Shown: one piece after another, positions 34,361 to 47,053 of the stretch
Layout of the letters: the number at the start of each line of letters is the position of its first letter
Numbering within the stretch: position 1 is the first letter of the stretch
Source of the DNA: Formicarius rufipectus
Lineage: Eukaryota > Chordata > Aves > Passeriformes > Formicariidae
Assembly: GCA_013399695.1 (NCBI GenBank)
Contig: VXAU01001251.1
Span: 83,191-147,190, forward strand
DNA: 64,000 bases
Reading direction: 5' to 3'
Translations under genes and position numbers: made by a program
The notes under the pieces: model-generated
Seen by the model: only the letters and a program-made list of their open reading frames with translations
Database searches by the model: none
What the model was told of the DNA's origin: nothing

Positions 34361-37300
34361 TAGACTGCTGTTTTTAAAAGCAAACCAAAATTAACATGGC
34401 AGTTTGTTGCACAATTGTTTGATAGTCATTAGAGGTGTCTAGCACAAGTGTTAGCAAAAGTGTTTTAAGCTCTAGCTTGAGAAATAGAAGGAATAGTGGA
34501 CTATGAATGCTTTTTATATAAGTATTTTAAATAAATTTGTTGCTAGTGTAATTTAGTTATGCTTAGGATCTTGGCTATAAATTATGTCTGGAGCTTATTA
34601 TTACTAAGAAAATTTATAGAATATTCTCCAAAGGCATCTGTTCTCTAATACAGTTTTTAAAAAGAAATAGTATAAGACTCTTTACAAAACACAATACTAG
34701 GTAAAAAAAATGTTGTGAAGTAAGTAGCAGTTTGCTTGCAAAGAATTCATAATGTTTCCTAAAATGCTGACAATTACTGCCGAATTCTTCCAAATTTCAC
34801 TGTGATTTTAAAACAATTCCTTTAAAATCAGTACTGTATTTGAAGTCTCCTTCCTGTGGTAGCTTGCATGTTGTCTCTATTACTGTGTCAGGTCATATAC
34901 ACAGTTTAGGCAATTTCAGGTTACCTTTATGCTGTAGGATTTCAGTGGTGTTTGAATATCCTCTTCTTGCACCTTGATGGACTGTTCATGCATTTGTACT
35001 TGAGTCAGAAATTCCTTTGTAGGTGTAACCAGTTTCCAAATGGTCAAAAGGTGTGCCAGCATTCCCAAAATAAACCCTAGAGAGCCTAATCAGAGCATAG
35101 GTCTTTGCTTTAGGTTGGATCTCTTGTATCTTGAGAAAGCAGATCCTCACTCTGGTCGTATGTAATAAAAAGAATTATTCTGCTAATTAAACATAGATAC
35201 TGTTATATCATGTGTATTACACACATATCTAGGGCTTGTTTTCTTTTCAGCCTATATTGCTTTTAGAGGTCACTTGGTTTTCTGTACCACAGTGAAGATG
35301 AGATATGCATCTTCATTTTCTAATGTACGTTTCTGCTATTTTTGCATGTTGATTGAAAGACAGAGTAGGAGAAAATCAAAGCATTTAGAAGAGGCTGTTA
35401 TTGAAATACTAAATTGACTATTCTTACCTTTGTGTTTCCTTTTCTATGATTTCCCCACTAAACTAAATGTGTTCAGAGAATATTTGTATCTAAGAACATG
35501 ACACTGAAATTAAAAAAATAACTCTAGTGCTTCACATTTAAATTATGCTTTTATGATTTTATTTTCCTTTTTTTTTAAGGTGGGACTCAAACCTCCTTAT
35601 TTGTGCATTTTGTAAATAATCTCTTGTCAAAGTTTAAATCATAATGATTAGAAACACAACTCCTTTTGTATATTGTAAAACTTCTCACTTCAGTTTTTAA
35701 CTTTTACCTTGCAATCAATTTTATTGTGTTGTTTTTGTGCTTATTTTCTAGAATGTCTCCAGATGTGTTGTTATTCTCTGTCCTGTTTTTATCCATAGTG
35801 TCAGTCTGTGTTACACCCTGTAATGTGGATTGATTGTAAGAGAATAGACTTTGTTAGCTGGTTACGTCAATGTACCTCTAAATTTCATAATAAGTTGGTG
35901 GTTGCAGGTTTGACATGATAGAAGATGAAATCTTATTGAGTCTGTCACCATTTCACTCCCCAGTACAGAATGAAACTGATCTGTAACAGTGTCCCAGAGT
36001 ACTGTAGCAGTTTTCAAGGCCTACATTGTACTGGAAATCCCATTTATTTTTGTTTAAACCTAGTGGAACTAACTCTTTAAATCTGCAGCTTGAAACAACT
36101 ACACAACATTTTCTTTTTTTACTATAAAATAATTTTAGTGCATTAATATGCTTGCTTTTTTTCTTGAATTAAGTAATTCTGAAATGGAATATTGCAGACA
36201 TCCATCACTATGCATCTAAATATTTCTTCAGGTGTTAGGAAGAGAAGGAGCATGGATTTAATTGTTATTTTTCTGTTCTCAAGTAAGAGATCAGGTCTGT
36301 CTCCCCACACTGCCATCATGGCAATTTAAAACCAAGCAAACAAAACCTAAATGCCCCCAAAATATTTATAGTAGTAGTAGCAATGTTTTGAAATGATCAG
36401 TTCTACTGTGGTTTCTTTCTGATGTCCTTCCTACGTGCCTCTGGCTGGTACAAGATCCCAGCAATGGATGGGGTTTATGGAGCCAGGGGGTCAGTGCACT
36501 GTGTGACTGAGCACTATGGAGAGGCTGGCGAGGGCTGGGCAAGGGGGTGCTGCACAGATCCCTGGCTGCCACAGAAGCTGTGTATCATACTTGTAGAGTT
36601 TACTGTTAGAAAAGGTGGTAATAATAACTTGTGAGTGCTGATCTAGTGCACCTTCCCTCCCTGAGCAGGTAACACCTGTGAGTTACTGGGACAACAGCTT
36701 AAACACAGAGCCTGCTGCAAAGTATTTAGTGGTTTCAGAAGAAGAAAAAAGTTAACAGGGGGTGAAAATATTTTGTGGTATTTAACTCTGATGCTGCAAC
36801 TGAAGAGCTCTCCTGTTGGTGAAATTTACAGTCCAATACAGTGGTAGAAGAAATTCTCCAGAGACTTCTGTGCTTTTTTTCCAGTTAAAGTTGCTAAGAA
36901 TATTATTTCTTTCTGATAACCCTGTGTCTGTTGGCATGTCTGTTCAGTGTGTTTGTGTTTATGCTGTTTGCGTGCCATCTTTTCCTCATTTTGCTTCTTT
37001 TTGAAAAACATTGCCTCAACTTTTTGCTGTCTCCTGATGTATTTATGTTTTTGATTGTTCTAGAAAATAAATAATCTTGTTCGGACTGGTTTGGTATGTG
37101 CTTAGGTACGTCTTTTGCATATAAGCTTTTCAGGTTAGACTTTTATTAAATGAAAATAGCACTTCATACTGCCTTGGGTTTTTGAAATGACAAGAATCTT
37201 CAGTGAATTATAGTGGGAAAAATAATTTTTAGGGTAGTATTTATTAGCAAATGCTCACAGTCAATATACTTCCACTGACCTCTGAAAAAGGCATAAGGGG

Positions 37301-37879
37301 AGGTTTGCAAGAGCACAGGGAGAGAATGGGCTTTTATTTTCTTAGTTTAGGAACATTTTCTTTCTGCTTTTTTAACAGTACTTAGTAGATTGCTAACAAT
37401 GATCAGCTTGAAGGAAAGAAGATTTTACGATATGCCATGACTTGTGAAAGAGCGGAGTGCAACAGCACTAGTTATTTTGAAATACAGAAACATTTGTAAT
37501 GTAGGAAAACTCTTTTGTTCTGTTCTTGGTAGTGCAATGCAGCTTTAATGCTGGGAAAAGTTGTGTGTACAACCTTGGAATCCTCTACAGTGGCATCTTC
37601 TGGAGCTGTGGGCCTGGCTTTGGGTTTGCTGGTTTCTGAGCTTCAGCCATATTTTACCCCTGTAATCATGCCAGTGTATTTATCTGCTGCTGGAGTTAGA
37701 GGTGAAACTGTGCTCCAGTGACATGTAGACTGGTAAGCTTTCTTCATTGGTTTTGCTTTCTTAGGTTTCTGTACGATTCAGCTTTACTCTCCTACTGTTC
37801 TAACAGTTGTAGCTAGTTCAAGGTATGTTGTTGCCAGTGTGAAGATAATATTGGCACTAAGTAGCTCTGGGTGCCCCAT
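34361..37879. other. Unique intronic sequence, nothing recognised
   Basis: Mostly AT-rich. 36430-36700 is richer in GC and could be an unclassified old repeat. No exon supported. Confidence 0.5.
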
Positions 37880-38048
37880 TGTGCCCAGAGAAGTTGTGAA
37901 TACACCATCCCTGAAAGTGTTCAAGGCCAGGTTGGATGAGGCTTTGAGCAACCTGGTCTAGTGGAACCTGTCCCTGCCCATGGCGGGGGGGTGGAACTAG
38001 ATGATCTCTAAGGTCTCTTCCAACGCAAAACATTCTGTAATTCTGTGA
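37880..38048 (+). mobile_element. CR1 LINE 3' end fragment (sense)
   Basis: TGCCCAGAGAAGTTGTGAAT, CAAGGCCAGGTTGGATGAGG, GAGCAACCTGGTCTAGTGGA, GAACTAGATGATCTC and the CATTCTGTAATTCTGTGAT terminal microsatellite: the last 170 bp of a sense CR1. Confidence 0.93.
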
Positions 38049-40504
38049 TGTTCTACTCAGTAAGGAGCTCTTTCAGAGCCTGTTCCTGTGCAGGAAATTT
38101 TATATCTGTCATTGGAAGTTTTCAAGTGTTGTCATTACTTGTGGGTTTTGCAGCATCTCCTACACAACAGAAGTTAGAAAATAAATTGCATCTGTGTCAT
38201 CGACGTATCTGGAGACAAGTCTCTTAGTTTATTCTGTAGTTATGTCTAACTGTACCTTATGCACAAAATGAGTTAAACACTGAAACAGATGTAACTCATC
38301 TGAACATTTAAAGGAAGGAACTGCCCAAAATATTGTTAAATATTCCCAGGTGTGTCGGAGTATGCACAAGATCCAGTATCTGCTCCATGCTTATTAGAAA
38401 AAAAATGGGATGGTAACTTCATTTTATCCAGAAGTAGTCATTATTGTCTATGTTCTTGCTCCTGAGGAAAAGGTTGCGGGGTAGGAGTACAGTTGCAAAG
38501 AAGGATCCAATTGTTAAAGCATTGCAATTAGCAATACTTCACTTTTACAAGCAACATCTACTGGGCTTCCATTTGAGTGATACTTAAAGAATAATTTAGT
38601 GGCTGTTATTTTTGCAACTCTTTTTAGAGCCTACACAAATGAGCTTGCTCATCTAGTGTGACCTTTACAGCAGTGGTGGTTGGTGATTTTTGACATGTAT
38701 GCTGAGTTTGGTGAGAGGCTGTTGTGTTGCATCAGGCCATGTAACTAACAGCAGATGTGAGGAAAGTTCAGCTGATGGGGTCTCTGTTAAGTTTTGGCAT
38801 TACCTGAAAAAACTGGTTTTGGGCAAAAATGTATTTACTAAATTTGATTACCGATACTCTTTTCATTAGTTTATTGTTAAAACATAATTCTATCAATTTT
38901 TCTTCTTTTGGGAGCAGTGGAGCAGCTGGTAAATGATAGTGTATGAAATGACTTTGGCGCTAGTTATTACTGTGGTAAGTGCTTATTGATGTGTTGTTCT
39001 GCTTTGCTTCCTCTCATTGGAACCCTTTGATTTTTTAAGTAACTCGTCCTAAGTTCAAACAGGACCCTTCTCTATCCATTTCAATATGAAAAACTCTCTA
39101 GAAAATTCTGAACCCCTCCCCTGTTTTCGTCATGTAGACACATGCTGAGACCAACAGTTAAAAACAGTATTCACACTGTCACTGGCAGGGCCAGTACAAA
39201 CTGGACAGAGAGGGAAGGACAGGAATGGTGGTTTGGGACACTTCTCCATGTACAGAACTAAGTGGGTTTGGTAATCAGCTTGTGCGAGCTACAGGAGACC
39301 AACCCTTGATGCTAATCTTTTCTTTTGGTTTTATTTCAGTGTGGAAATTTACGGGGGTTGGCCTTGTTGACATTCCAGTGGCAGACAATAACTTACTAGC
39401 TGTCTAGTCTGTGTTTATTATGTATCCAATAAATGTTGGATTTTATTGTGAGGAAAGCTGATACGCTGCTGAACAGCCATAACCTTGTAAGGTGCCATTG
39501 CTCTATTTCTTTCCAAGGATGCTGTAACTGGGACTTGAGCAGAGGGCAAGCATATTTTATAGTACAGAAAGTAGTAACTGTCAGTCACTTCTGGGCCAGG
39601 GTTAGAGGAGTGTATGAACTGGTAAGTGAAAAACTTACTACTTTTGTCCCTTGAAACCGATAAATTATCCATGAATTTTCTGAGAAATAATTAATCTTGT
39701 ATATGAAAATACATGCATGTGACTCCCATGCATTGATTACAACTATCTATTTCTGTATATAGCCTCAGATATTTTATATTTCACGTACCTTTTTTTTTTT
39801 AAATATAAGAAAATAATTTCTTAAAATACATGAAAGGAGGTTTTTTTGTCATGAGTATGGTAGACAGTGCATGTTCTAATTGCCTTCAAGTTTCTGTCAT
39901 GTGTTTCTCCTCTGTAAAATACTGTAATGGTTTAAAACATTTCTATTCCGATGTATTATTTTTGGAGTGGGTTCTGGTAGTAGTAGGATATGGAATTTTT
40001 TAGGGTAAACCTCCTACAAATGGCGTGAAATTCTAAACTTCCTCTGATACAAGGATGAGCAGTTTGTTCCAGTTGAAAAATACATCTCCTGTGGATGATA
40101 ATAATCTACCTGAAGGGGTTAATAATATAATCAGTAATAGTTGCTGGCATATTAATGTGATCGTGAGTGACACTCTTTTATTATGAAGATTTCCAAGGTA
40201 CACAAAATATGTTTGATATTTTAGTAGCTCTAGTGGGCTGAAGGGGCAGTAGCATCCTCTCTGTAAATGCATCCACACATAATATACTGGTATCATGCTG
40301 TCTTCTAGAAGAGATAAATTTACTATGCATACAAAACACTTTTGTGATTGGTTTCTGGACAGTAGTTTTATGACAGTCATGAAAGGAAGGATTTTGTGTG
40401 GCTCAAACCATGCTTTTCATGTGTATTAGCAATAAGCATCTCAAACATTTGTGATTATGATTCCAGTATATCACATTTTATGTACACACACATGCAGCCA
40501 AATG
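38049..40504. other. Unique intronic sequence, nothing recognised
   Basis: No repeat family, RNA gene or exon recognised apart from a T run near 39790-39800. Confidence 0.55.
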
Positions 40505-40590
40505 TAGAATCATGCAATGGTTTGGGTTGGAAGGGATCTTAAAGTTCACATGGTTCCAACCCCCCTGCTGTGGGCAGGGACACCTCCTAA
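40505..40590 (-). mobile_element. CR1 LINE 3' end fragment (antisense)
   Basis: TAGAATCATGCAATGGTTTG, then GGTTGGAAGGGATCTTAAAG, GGTTCCAACCCCCCTGCTGT and GGGCAGGGACACC: an 86-bp CR1 terminus in inverse orientation. Confidence 0.92.
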
Positions 40591-43500
40591 TACATTCTAA
40601 TATATTTCTTAGTATCTACACACACATGCACATAAATATATAATTATCTGTACAGAATAAAAAACCATGAGGTGCTAAAGAAACAATTAGTGGTCTATCT
40701 AAATGTGAGCTTACCAGTTTTTAGTACTTCACAGATAGATGGCAAACCAGAATCTACCACTTTCCACATTGCACTGTAGTATAATTTCTGGTTTAAAATT
40801 TAGAAGCTATTAAAACAGAGCATGACCCCAAAATAGAAATACCTTTCACTGAGAAGTGATCAGGCTTTAGAGGGTTGAAAAGAGGCAAAATCAGTGTCTG
40901 TCAGTGTGAACAGCAAGGCTCAGGTCTGCCTCACCTGGCAGAGAGGAATCCTGTGGGTTAAGAGTTTCAGCATACACCTTTTCTGACTAGCCCTGATCCG
41001 TGTGCTGTTTTAGGGTGGTAAAAGTGTTTGTGTAGCTACCCAGCAATCTGCATTAAGGGAATGATCTGCTGGGAGGACTCACTGGCTCTACACTCCAAAA
41101 TTAATTATTTTTTTTGTGTGTGTGGTTGAAACAGCCACACAGGTGGACAAGTTTTCAAGTTTTTATATTGATATGGATAACTGCACCAGTAAATGTACAT
41201 TGTAAGAGGGAGTGTACTGCAAGAAGTATCTTCTCTGAATGTGAAATGGTAGTACAAACATCTGTCAGTGTGCACTGCACTGATGGAAGGTGAGCTGAAC
41301 CCATAGTGTTCAAAAGGAGCCCCTGGCTTTCATGGAACTGATGTCAGCACAGCAGCTCCTGAACTGGATCACAGTACAGCCAGCACAAGTGCTCTGGAAT
41401 GAGGGAGAGGAGATGCTGATTTCTTCAGCAGCACAGATTTGAACTAGGTCAGTGGTTTGGAATTGCAGGCTAGGTACAAAGTAGCCATATTTTAGCAGAA
41501 AGGAGAAATTATATCTGGGCTAATTGGGGGATTCCACACTCATTAATTAGAAGAGCTGATGTTTCATGATCAGGAGATTTTCTTCTTGAGAATAAGCTTC
41601 AATATAAGGGAATGCAGCAACATAAAACCTCAATGGGACGTATGTCAGGGATCATGCATAGCAAATCTCCTCAGTATGAGGAACAAGAAGCTTTCCTTGC
41701 TTAATTTTATTTAAGCAGATTAAATATGGTGGGAGGTTGTGGTCTTTTTTCCTCCCTTCCTTTCTTCACTAATGTGTCTTGGACTATTTTTGTAAACACT
41801 GATTTTTGCATTATTTTGAATACAGTGGAGTTTGTCTCCAAGAGGAGCATTTTCAAGAATAAGTCTATGTTTGACCAAGCTGTGGTGCAGGTACCTTTAG
41901 TAAATTATTTGTCTTTCCAAATTGCATAAGATGGTAAGAAAATTCTCTTCTGTGGAACTTAAAAAGGCATCCTGGGAGATGGTATCAGAGAAGAAAGAAG
42001 CATTTGTCAGGAATGGATGGTGATGAGGAAGAGTTTAGTAGGTAGGAAGAAGCACATCTGAATACTTAGAGATTGTCACAGGGACTCCCTGGTACTCCAA
42101 GGCATTGTAATTTTCGATAATATAAACGTATGCCACTACTCATGGAAGATCAGATTTTGTGTCTATTAAGACAGGGAGATAAAATTTTTAGTACTCTAAA
42201 TGCTAGAAAATAAAATTAATGGGTACTGCAAAAACATATTTTCACTAAACAGGGAAAGCAAGGCTGTTTCTGTCTAGTTTAACATGTTTAGAAGATATTA
42301 GTCTGCAATAATAATTGAATTGAGCTTTGAGTGCAGCTTAATTCCTTCACAGCAGAGTGCAGCTAAAAATTATCTGCAGGAGACATCCAAGAGTAATCTA
42401 GTATGCTTGGAAACAGACTATGTGCAGTTATATAAAATGAACAACTAAAATAACCCAACACTCAAAAGCCCCCAGATATAAGTTTTGGTGTACCCTGTTG
42501 TATAACTGTGCATAGATTGATTTTATTTAGAGTCTTGGACTAAGAAGAACTAGTTTACATAAAGATGGTATTTGCAAATACAAAAATACAAAATTGACCT
42601 GTGATGTCATTTTGACTTAGATCTCTGGCTCCTTCAGGCTGTGGATGTCATCTTTGTATATTGCTCTGCTCAGTGATTCCTCTTTTAAATTAATGAGTGT
42701 TCCTTCCGTCCTGCTCCCACATTAGTGATTAAATTTAATTCAATGGCAAATCCAATATAGATTTTTTTAGTCTATTTGTCTAGATTGATAACTTTGGGAA
42801 CGATTTTCTTTGAGTTTTTGTTTCTTCCTCCTGGGTGTCCAATTTGCATCAATACGAGACCTTACTACAAAGTTTCATCTCTGAATCTCATCAATGTCTT
42901 TCTTCCAAAATACTAGTTTCAAATTTTTATCTAGTGTTTAAACTCTCAGTAGACAAGTGAATCATTGTTTTTTTCTGGTCATTGAAGATGGAGAGTACAT
43001 CCTCAGTAGGAATGTATGCAAACAACTGTCTAGCATAGCAGACAGGCAGAGGCAAAAGGTTTTGACAGCATTTGCAGAGGAATTAAAGGAGAAGTGCTTG
43101 CTGTACACTGTCTTGAAAAGGAACATAGAGTTCACAATATTTCATGAAATTTAAAAATGGTAACTTTTTTCTGGCAAGATGTAAGTCAAGTATAAATCCA
43201 CTATTTTACTAGGGAGCAAAAGAGAGAATGATGTTTGCAGTTCTTAATGTTTGAACCCATTGTTCTACTGCAAATGAAAAAAAAAAATCAGAGATAAGTA
43301 GCGTCAGAAGGCATTTATACAAATTCTGGGGTTCCAGACTTTCTTGTTTAGCTGCCACAAAAGTGGTTGTGTGATTTGAGAAGATAGTTGTTTTCAGTTA
43401 AGGAACAGAAACACTTACTTTGTTACAAATTTTCATGTACAGTTCAACTATAACATTTTTCATACTTAAAATTGGACCACTCCAAAATAGAACTGTTCTG

Positions 43501-43680
43501 TGTTAGTTGGTCTCTCTAGGTATGGATTCCTAATGTAGGCATTCGCACTCAGAAGTACTCACTGTTTGGAGCGTACTCCGAGAGCAGTCCCCTCTCCAGT
43601 GCTTAATACTCTAGTTGACTTGGATCTCCTGCTGTGTTTTGTTGAAGCTTCTTAATGCCCAGTGCAATGTATTTCAGCCA
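40591..43680. other. Unique intronic sequence, nothing recognised
   Basis: No known repeat recognised. 41260-41440 is modestly GC-richer and unclassified. A short 65-codon open frame at 42957-43154 has no supporting splice structure or family. Confidence 0.5.
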
Positions 43681-44046
43681 TAGAGTCATTGATTGAATGG
43701 GTTGGGTTGGAAGGGATCTTTAACATAATCTAGTTCCAACCTCCCTGCAATAGGCAAGGACACTTTCCACTAGAGCTGGTTGCTCAAAGCCCCATCCAGC
43801 CTGGCCTCGAACAATTCCAGGCATGGGGCAGCCACAACTTCTTTAGACAACCTGTGCCAGTGCCTCACCACCCTCACAGGGAAGAATTTCTTTCTAATAT
43901 CTAATCTAAACCTGCTCTCAGTTTGAAGCCATTCCCCCTTGACCTATCACTCCATGCCCTTATGAGAAGTCCCTCTCCAGCTCTCTTCTAGACCCCCCCA
44001 TCTTTAGGTACTGGAAGCTGCTGTGAGGTGTTTTTAAGGCTTTCGC
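43681..44046 (-). mobile_element. CR1 LINE 3' fragment (antisense)
   Basis: GGGTTGGGTTGGAAGGGATC, CTAGTTCCAACCTCCCTGCA, CTCAAAGCCCCATCCAGCCT, CCTCACCACCCTCACAGGG and CCATGCCCTTATGAGAAG boxes in the inverted order typical of CR1. It lies 0.7 kb before the SINE. Confidence 0.94.
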
Positions 44047-44784
44047 TGTCAAAACCATCTCAGTTTTGGCAGGGAAAGCTCTGCTTACTGGTTAGGTTTT
44101 CACTCAGTGTTGTTGATGGGCCTCTCTGAGGAGGTACACAGTGCTCTAGGAGTGGCTGCCATTGTGCCTTGGTCTGCCAGTCTTCAGTCCCATTGGAGCT
44201 CCAGACTTTAAGCTTTTTGGATAATATGGCTATGAGAGTACCTGAAGTGTGAATGATGGGGTCTCCAATAGCTTGCCCACTCGGGCTGCTGTCCTGACAG
44301 TAGTTCTGACTACAAGTTCCCCAATCTTCGGTGATTTGAAAGGGAATATAATATGGCAAACACTTTATTGAAACTTGGGGTTATTGAGCTAACATTACTT
44401 AAGCAATGGGAAATTGCCAGTGACCTAAATGGGGAGAAAATACAAGGAATTGTTTAAACATCTGTGTACATGTTCTCCATGGATAGGAGGGAGGCATGTT
44501 CAGTATAACTCTGCAGAATATCCCAAACTCACAGTTAAGTGAAATTAACTGGTACTAACAAAGTACTTTTTAAAGTACTGTGCTTTTAAATTTCTTAATT
44601 CCATGGGCATAGATTAATATTTACTTCAATTTTATTTTTTGCTTTATCAAAATAGTTTCTTCTCATGTTAATTTGATTTCCAACATTAGGTTGAGAGTGG
44701 AAAGGGAGAAGGTATGTAGCTTAAAAAATAAAGTAACTGGAAATCTGATCCTTAATTTATCATTACTTAATAACATTTTATGTG
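44047..44784. other. Intronic sequence, unclassified
   Basis: 44060-44350 is a GC-richer block with a 99-codon minus-strand open frame. No family is recognised, and it may be an old retroelement piece or unique sequence. Confidence 0.4.
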
Positions 44785-44925
44785 AGCCTGAGATTAGCTC
44801 AGTTGATTAAAACTTAGTGCTAATAACTCCAAGGTCACAGATTCAATCTCTTGTATGGGCCATTCATTTAGGAGTTGGACTTGATGATCCTTGTATTTCC
44901 CTTCCAACTCAGAATATTGGGATGC
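44785..44925 (+). mobile_element. tRNA-Ile-derived SINE with CR1-like tail (TguSINE1-like)
   Basis: The head (44785-44862) follows tRNA-Ile: A box TAGCTCAGTTGATTAAAAC, anticodon-loop region GTGCTAATAACTCCAAGGTC with AAT at 44822-44824, B box GATTCAATCT, and TATGGGCCA at the 3' end. The body then switches to a CR1 3' tail, GGAGTTGGACTTGATGATCC and CCCTTCCAACTCAGAATATT. This fusion is the hallmark of the zebra-finch SINE called TguSINE1. The tRNA part has lost its acceptor pairing and box consensus, so it is not a working tRNA gene. Confidence 0.88.
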
Positions 44926-45237
44926 TGGGTTTGGTAAATATTGCAGAAAATTTGAAATTCATAAAGATGTAATCCTGAAAATGCTTATTTGGGTCTTATT
45001 ACTACAATATTTCTTTCAGTCACATTATGTTGCACATAATCAAATCTCAGTCCTTTTTTTGAATTTCTGCTTTTCATCTCCCGCATTTAAGAGTTGTATT
45101 GTGGAATTTGGTGCAAGACTTTAGTGTGATAATCTGTCTATAGTTGAAAGACTATAAATGTGGAAGAACCACAGATGTTAACAAGCAGTTTAGTTGCAGT
45201 AGAAAAGGGCTAGAGCAGAAGCATTTACTATTTCTTG

Positions 45238-45365
45238 GTTTGGGGGTTGTGGTTTTTTTGTTTGTTTTTTGTGTGTGTGTGTGTGTGTGTGTGTGGGTTT
45301 TGTTTGTTTGTTTTTGTTTGTTTGTTTGTTTTGGGATTTGGGTTTTTGTTTTTGTTGTTTTGTTT
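45238..45365. repeat. T/G-rich tract with (GT)12 microsatellite
   Basis: TTTG and TTTTG units surround an uninterrupted (GT)n run at 45271-45294. The tract lies about 290 bp upstream of the exon B acceptor. The open frames over it on both strands are composition artefacts. Confidence 0.92.
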
Positions 45366-45652
45366 TGTCTTTCCAAAATAGAATATAGTTTGAACACATG
45401 TCCCTTGCAAAGCTACAGTGGTGTTTTTCTTCTAGCACTGTCACTGAAGCTCTACTGTCAGAGCATTTTCAGTTCTGGTCCTTAATTCATCTTGAAGGGG
45501 TTGAATGACCTCAGACCTTCCCACAGGCTCAATAAGTTGTTCCTGCAGTTTTTTCCAGCCTGTGAAACTGCTTATTTTATGAGTTTCTTTTTAATTGTTA
45601 AATGAATCAATGAAGTAAATATTTAAAGTTTGTTAATTTCTTGCTCTTGTAG

Positions 45653-45725
45653 GCGTTGGATCAAGACAGAACTGCCCTACAGAAGGTGAAGAAATCTGTG
45701 AAAGCAATATATAATTCGGGGCAAG
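45653..45725 (+). CDS. ASAP1: ASAP1 coding exon B (BAR domain)
   Basis: This 73-bp exon follows a TTGCTCTTGTAG acceptor and encodes 24 residues from ALDQDRTALQK through KAIYNSGQ plus the first base of the next Asp codon (phase 1). As far as I remember the mammalian protein, it is identical there. The heptad-like basic helix belongs to the first long helix of the BAR domain, which dimerises into the membrane-binding crescent. The donor is GTAAGA at 45726. It is too short for ordinary open-frame detection and was found by matching the ASAP1 protein. Confidence 0.96.
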
Positions 45726-47011
45726 GTAAGACATTGTTTTCAATTTTACATGACAACCTAAGAATTTGATTTCAAGTTTGAGATTTGTCTTGCAGTGTAT
45801 CCCATTGAAGTGTATACCGTAAGAAATACTTGTTTCACATTGTTTGGACTTAAAATGTTTCTTTTTTTCCTTCTGATTATACATCAGATTTATGTACTCT
45901 CCAGTTCTTTTACCCTCATATTCCTTCTCAAAGACCTTTAGGAGAATTCCCACAGGTAAATTTTCCTGCTGTCATAGTATTTCAAGCAGTTACCTCCAGC
46001 TAGAACTATGATAAGAAAATGTCCTTGACTGAATTTACAGAGACCACTTCTAAGTGTAATAAGAATTCAGACTTGTTGGAAGATTGAAAAAGTACATAAA
46101 TAAAAATAAATATCTACTGGTAGATGGTTTGTGGTATTTTTGGGCAACGTGTGCTTTCCCTCATAACAGATACAATCAAAAGTATATATTCCCTTTCTTA
46201 TTTGAAATAGTGGATATTTAATCATAATTTTGCTCATTTGAAGCTAAGATTGATGTGTTATTGGAGTTAGAGTAATTATTTTGATGAGTGGCTGAAATAT
46301 GAACTGATAATCAGTTTGAGTGCAGTAACAAATGATAATCAAACGCAAATCAAGTTTTAAACTCAGTTTTTAAAATGTTATGAAATATACCTGACTTTTA
46401 CCTCTGTTTCTCTTAAGTTCTAAAAGTTGTGCCAAAGGCAGATGGAGTGGCAGAGCTGTACACCTTCCCATGGCCATCTGGCTGTAAATACAGGATTTTA
46501 GACAATCCCAGTTGTGATTCCCTAACAGGAATAATCAGTTCAGCAATTATTTTCCTTATACAGAGCTACTTCTGAGTGCTCTTAATTGCTGTATTGTCCC
46601 ATTAACTTATGTTGATGAACATATGTGAGATTTTTAATGTCTTGTAGATTTTTAACTTTTCTGCCAGTCATTGATACTGATTTTCTAGCACCATGTTCTA
46701 ATTAGCCTTTCTGTAATTTCAGATGATTATGAATATTTTCCCAATAAACTCTGAAGCCTGATACAAAGTGAGAATAGTATCTGGTACACGTCTTTAGTTA
46801 GCAGTATTCAGCTGATCCAAGCAGGTTTTCTGTTTGAAAGCATTAACTTTCAAATAGAATTGAAAAAAAACAAGTTGCAAAAGTGACAAAAGCTGTAGGA
46901 CACATGAGCTCTGCCTGTTCTGAAATACATAAATGATATTAGAGATTTTAGCAGTCATTTGATTTGAGTCTTGTGATAAAAGTGATATTGTTGTTAAGGC
47001 CTGTTAAGGCC

Positions 47012-47053
47012 TTTTTTTTTTTTTTTTTTTTTTTACCCTGTTTTTTTTTTTTT
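47012..47053. repeat. Poly-T run, interrupted
   Basis: Two T runs separated by ACCCTG, preceded by two GTTAAGGCC units about 10 bp apart. The length is probably unstable and prone to assembly error. Confidence 0.85.

Larger units (their letters stand above)
124..45652 (+). other. ASAP1: ASAP1 intron 1 (45.5 kb)
   Basis: The donor is GTAAAG at 124 and the acceptor a T-rich tract ending TTGTAG at 45652. Both flanking exons are in phase 0 and the joined peptide reads LLEE-ALDQDRT, as expected for ASAP1. This one intron holds every LINE, SINE and LTR remnant recognised in the window. Its first 500 bases retain scattered CpGs (for example near 470, 510 and 535), the decaying edge of a promoter-side CpG-rich region. 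No nested protein gene was found: all open frames are short, lack a recognised family, or lie in CR1 copies or low-complexity tracts. Confidence 0.93.

Noticed and set aside
42957..43154. 65-codon frame with a plausible-looking amphipathic sequence
   Set aside because: No recognised family, and no convincing acceptor and donor pair in frame with ASAP1.
44785..44862. Possible tRNA-Ile gene
   Set aside because: The acceptor stem no longer pairs, the A and B boxes are degraded and it is fused to a CR1-type tail, so it is a SINE head.
45144..45485. Frames of 113, 81, 84 and 60 codons on both strands
   Set aside because: Repeat translation over the GT microsatellite and TTTG tract.
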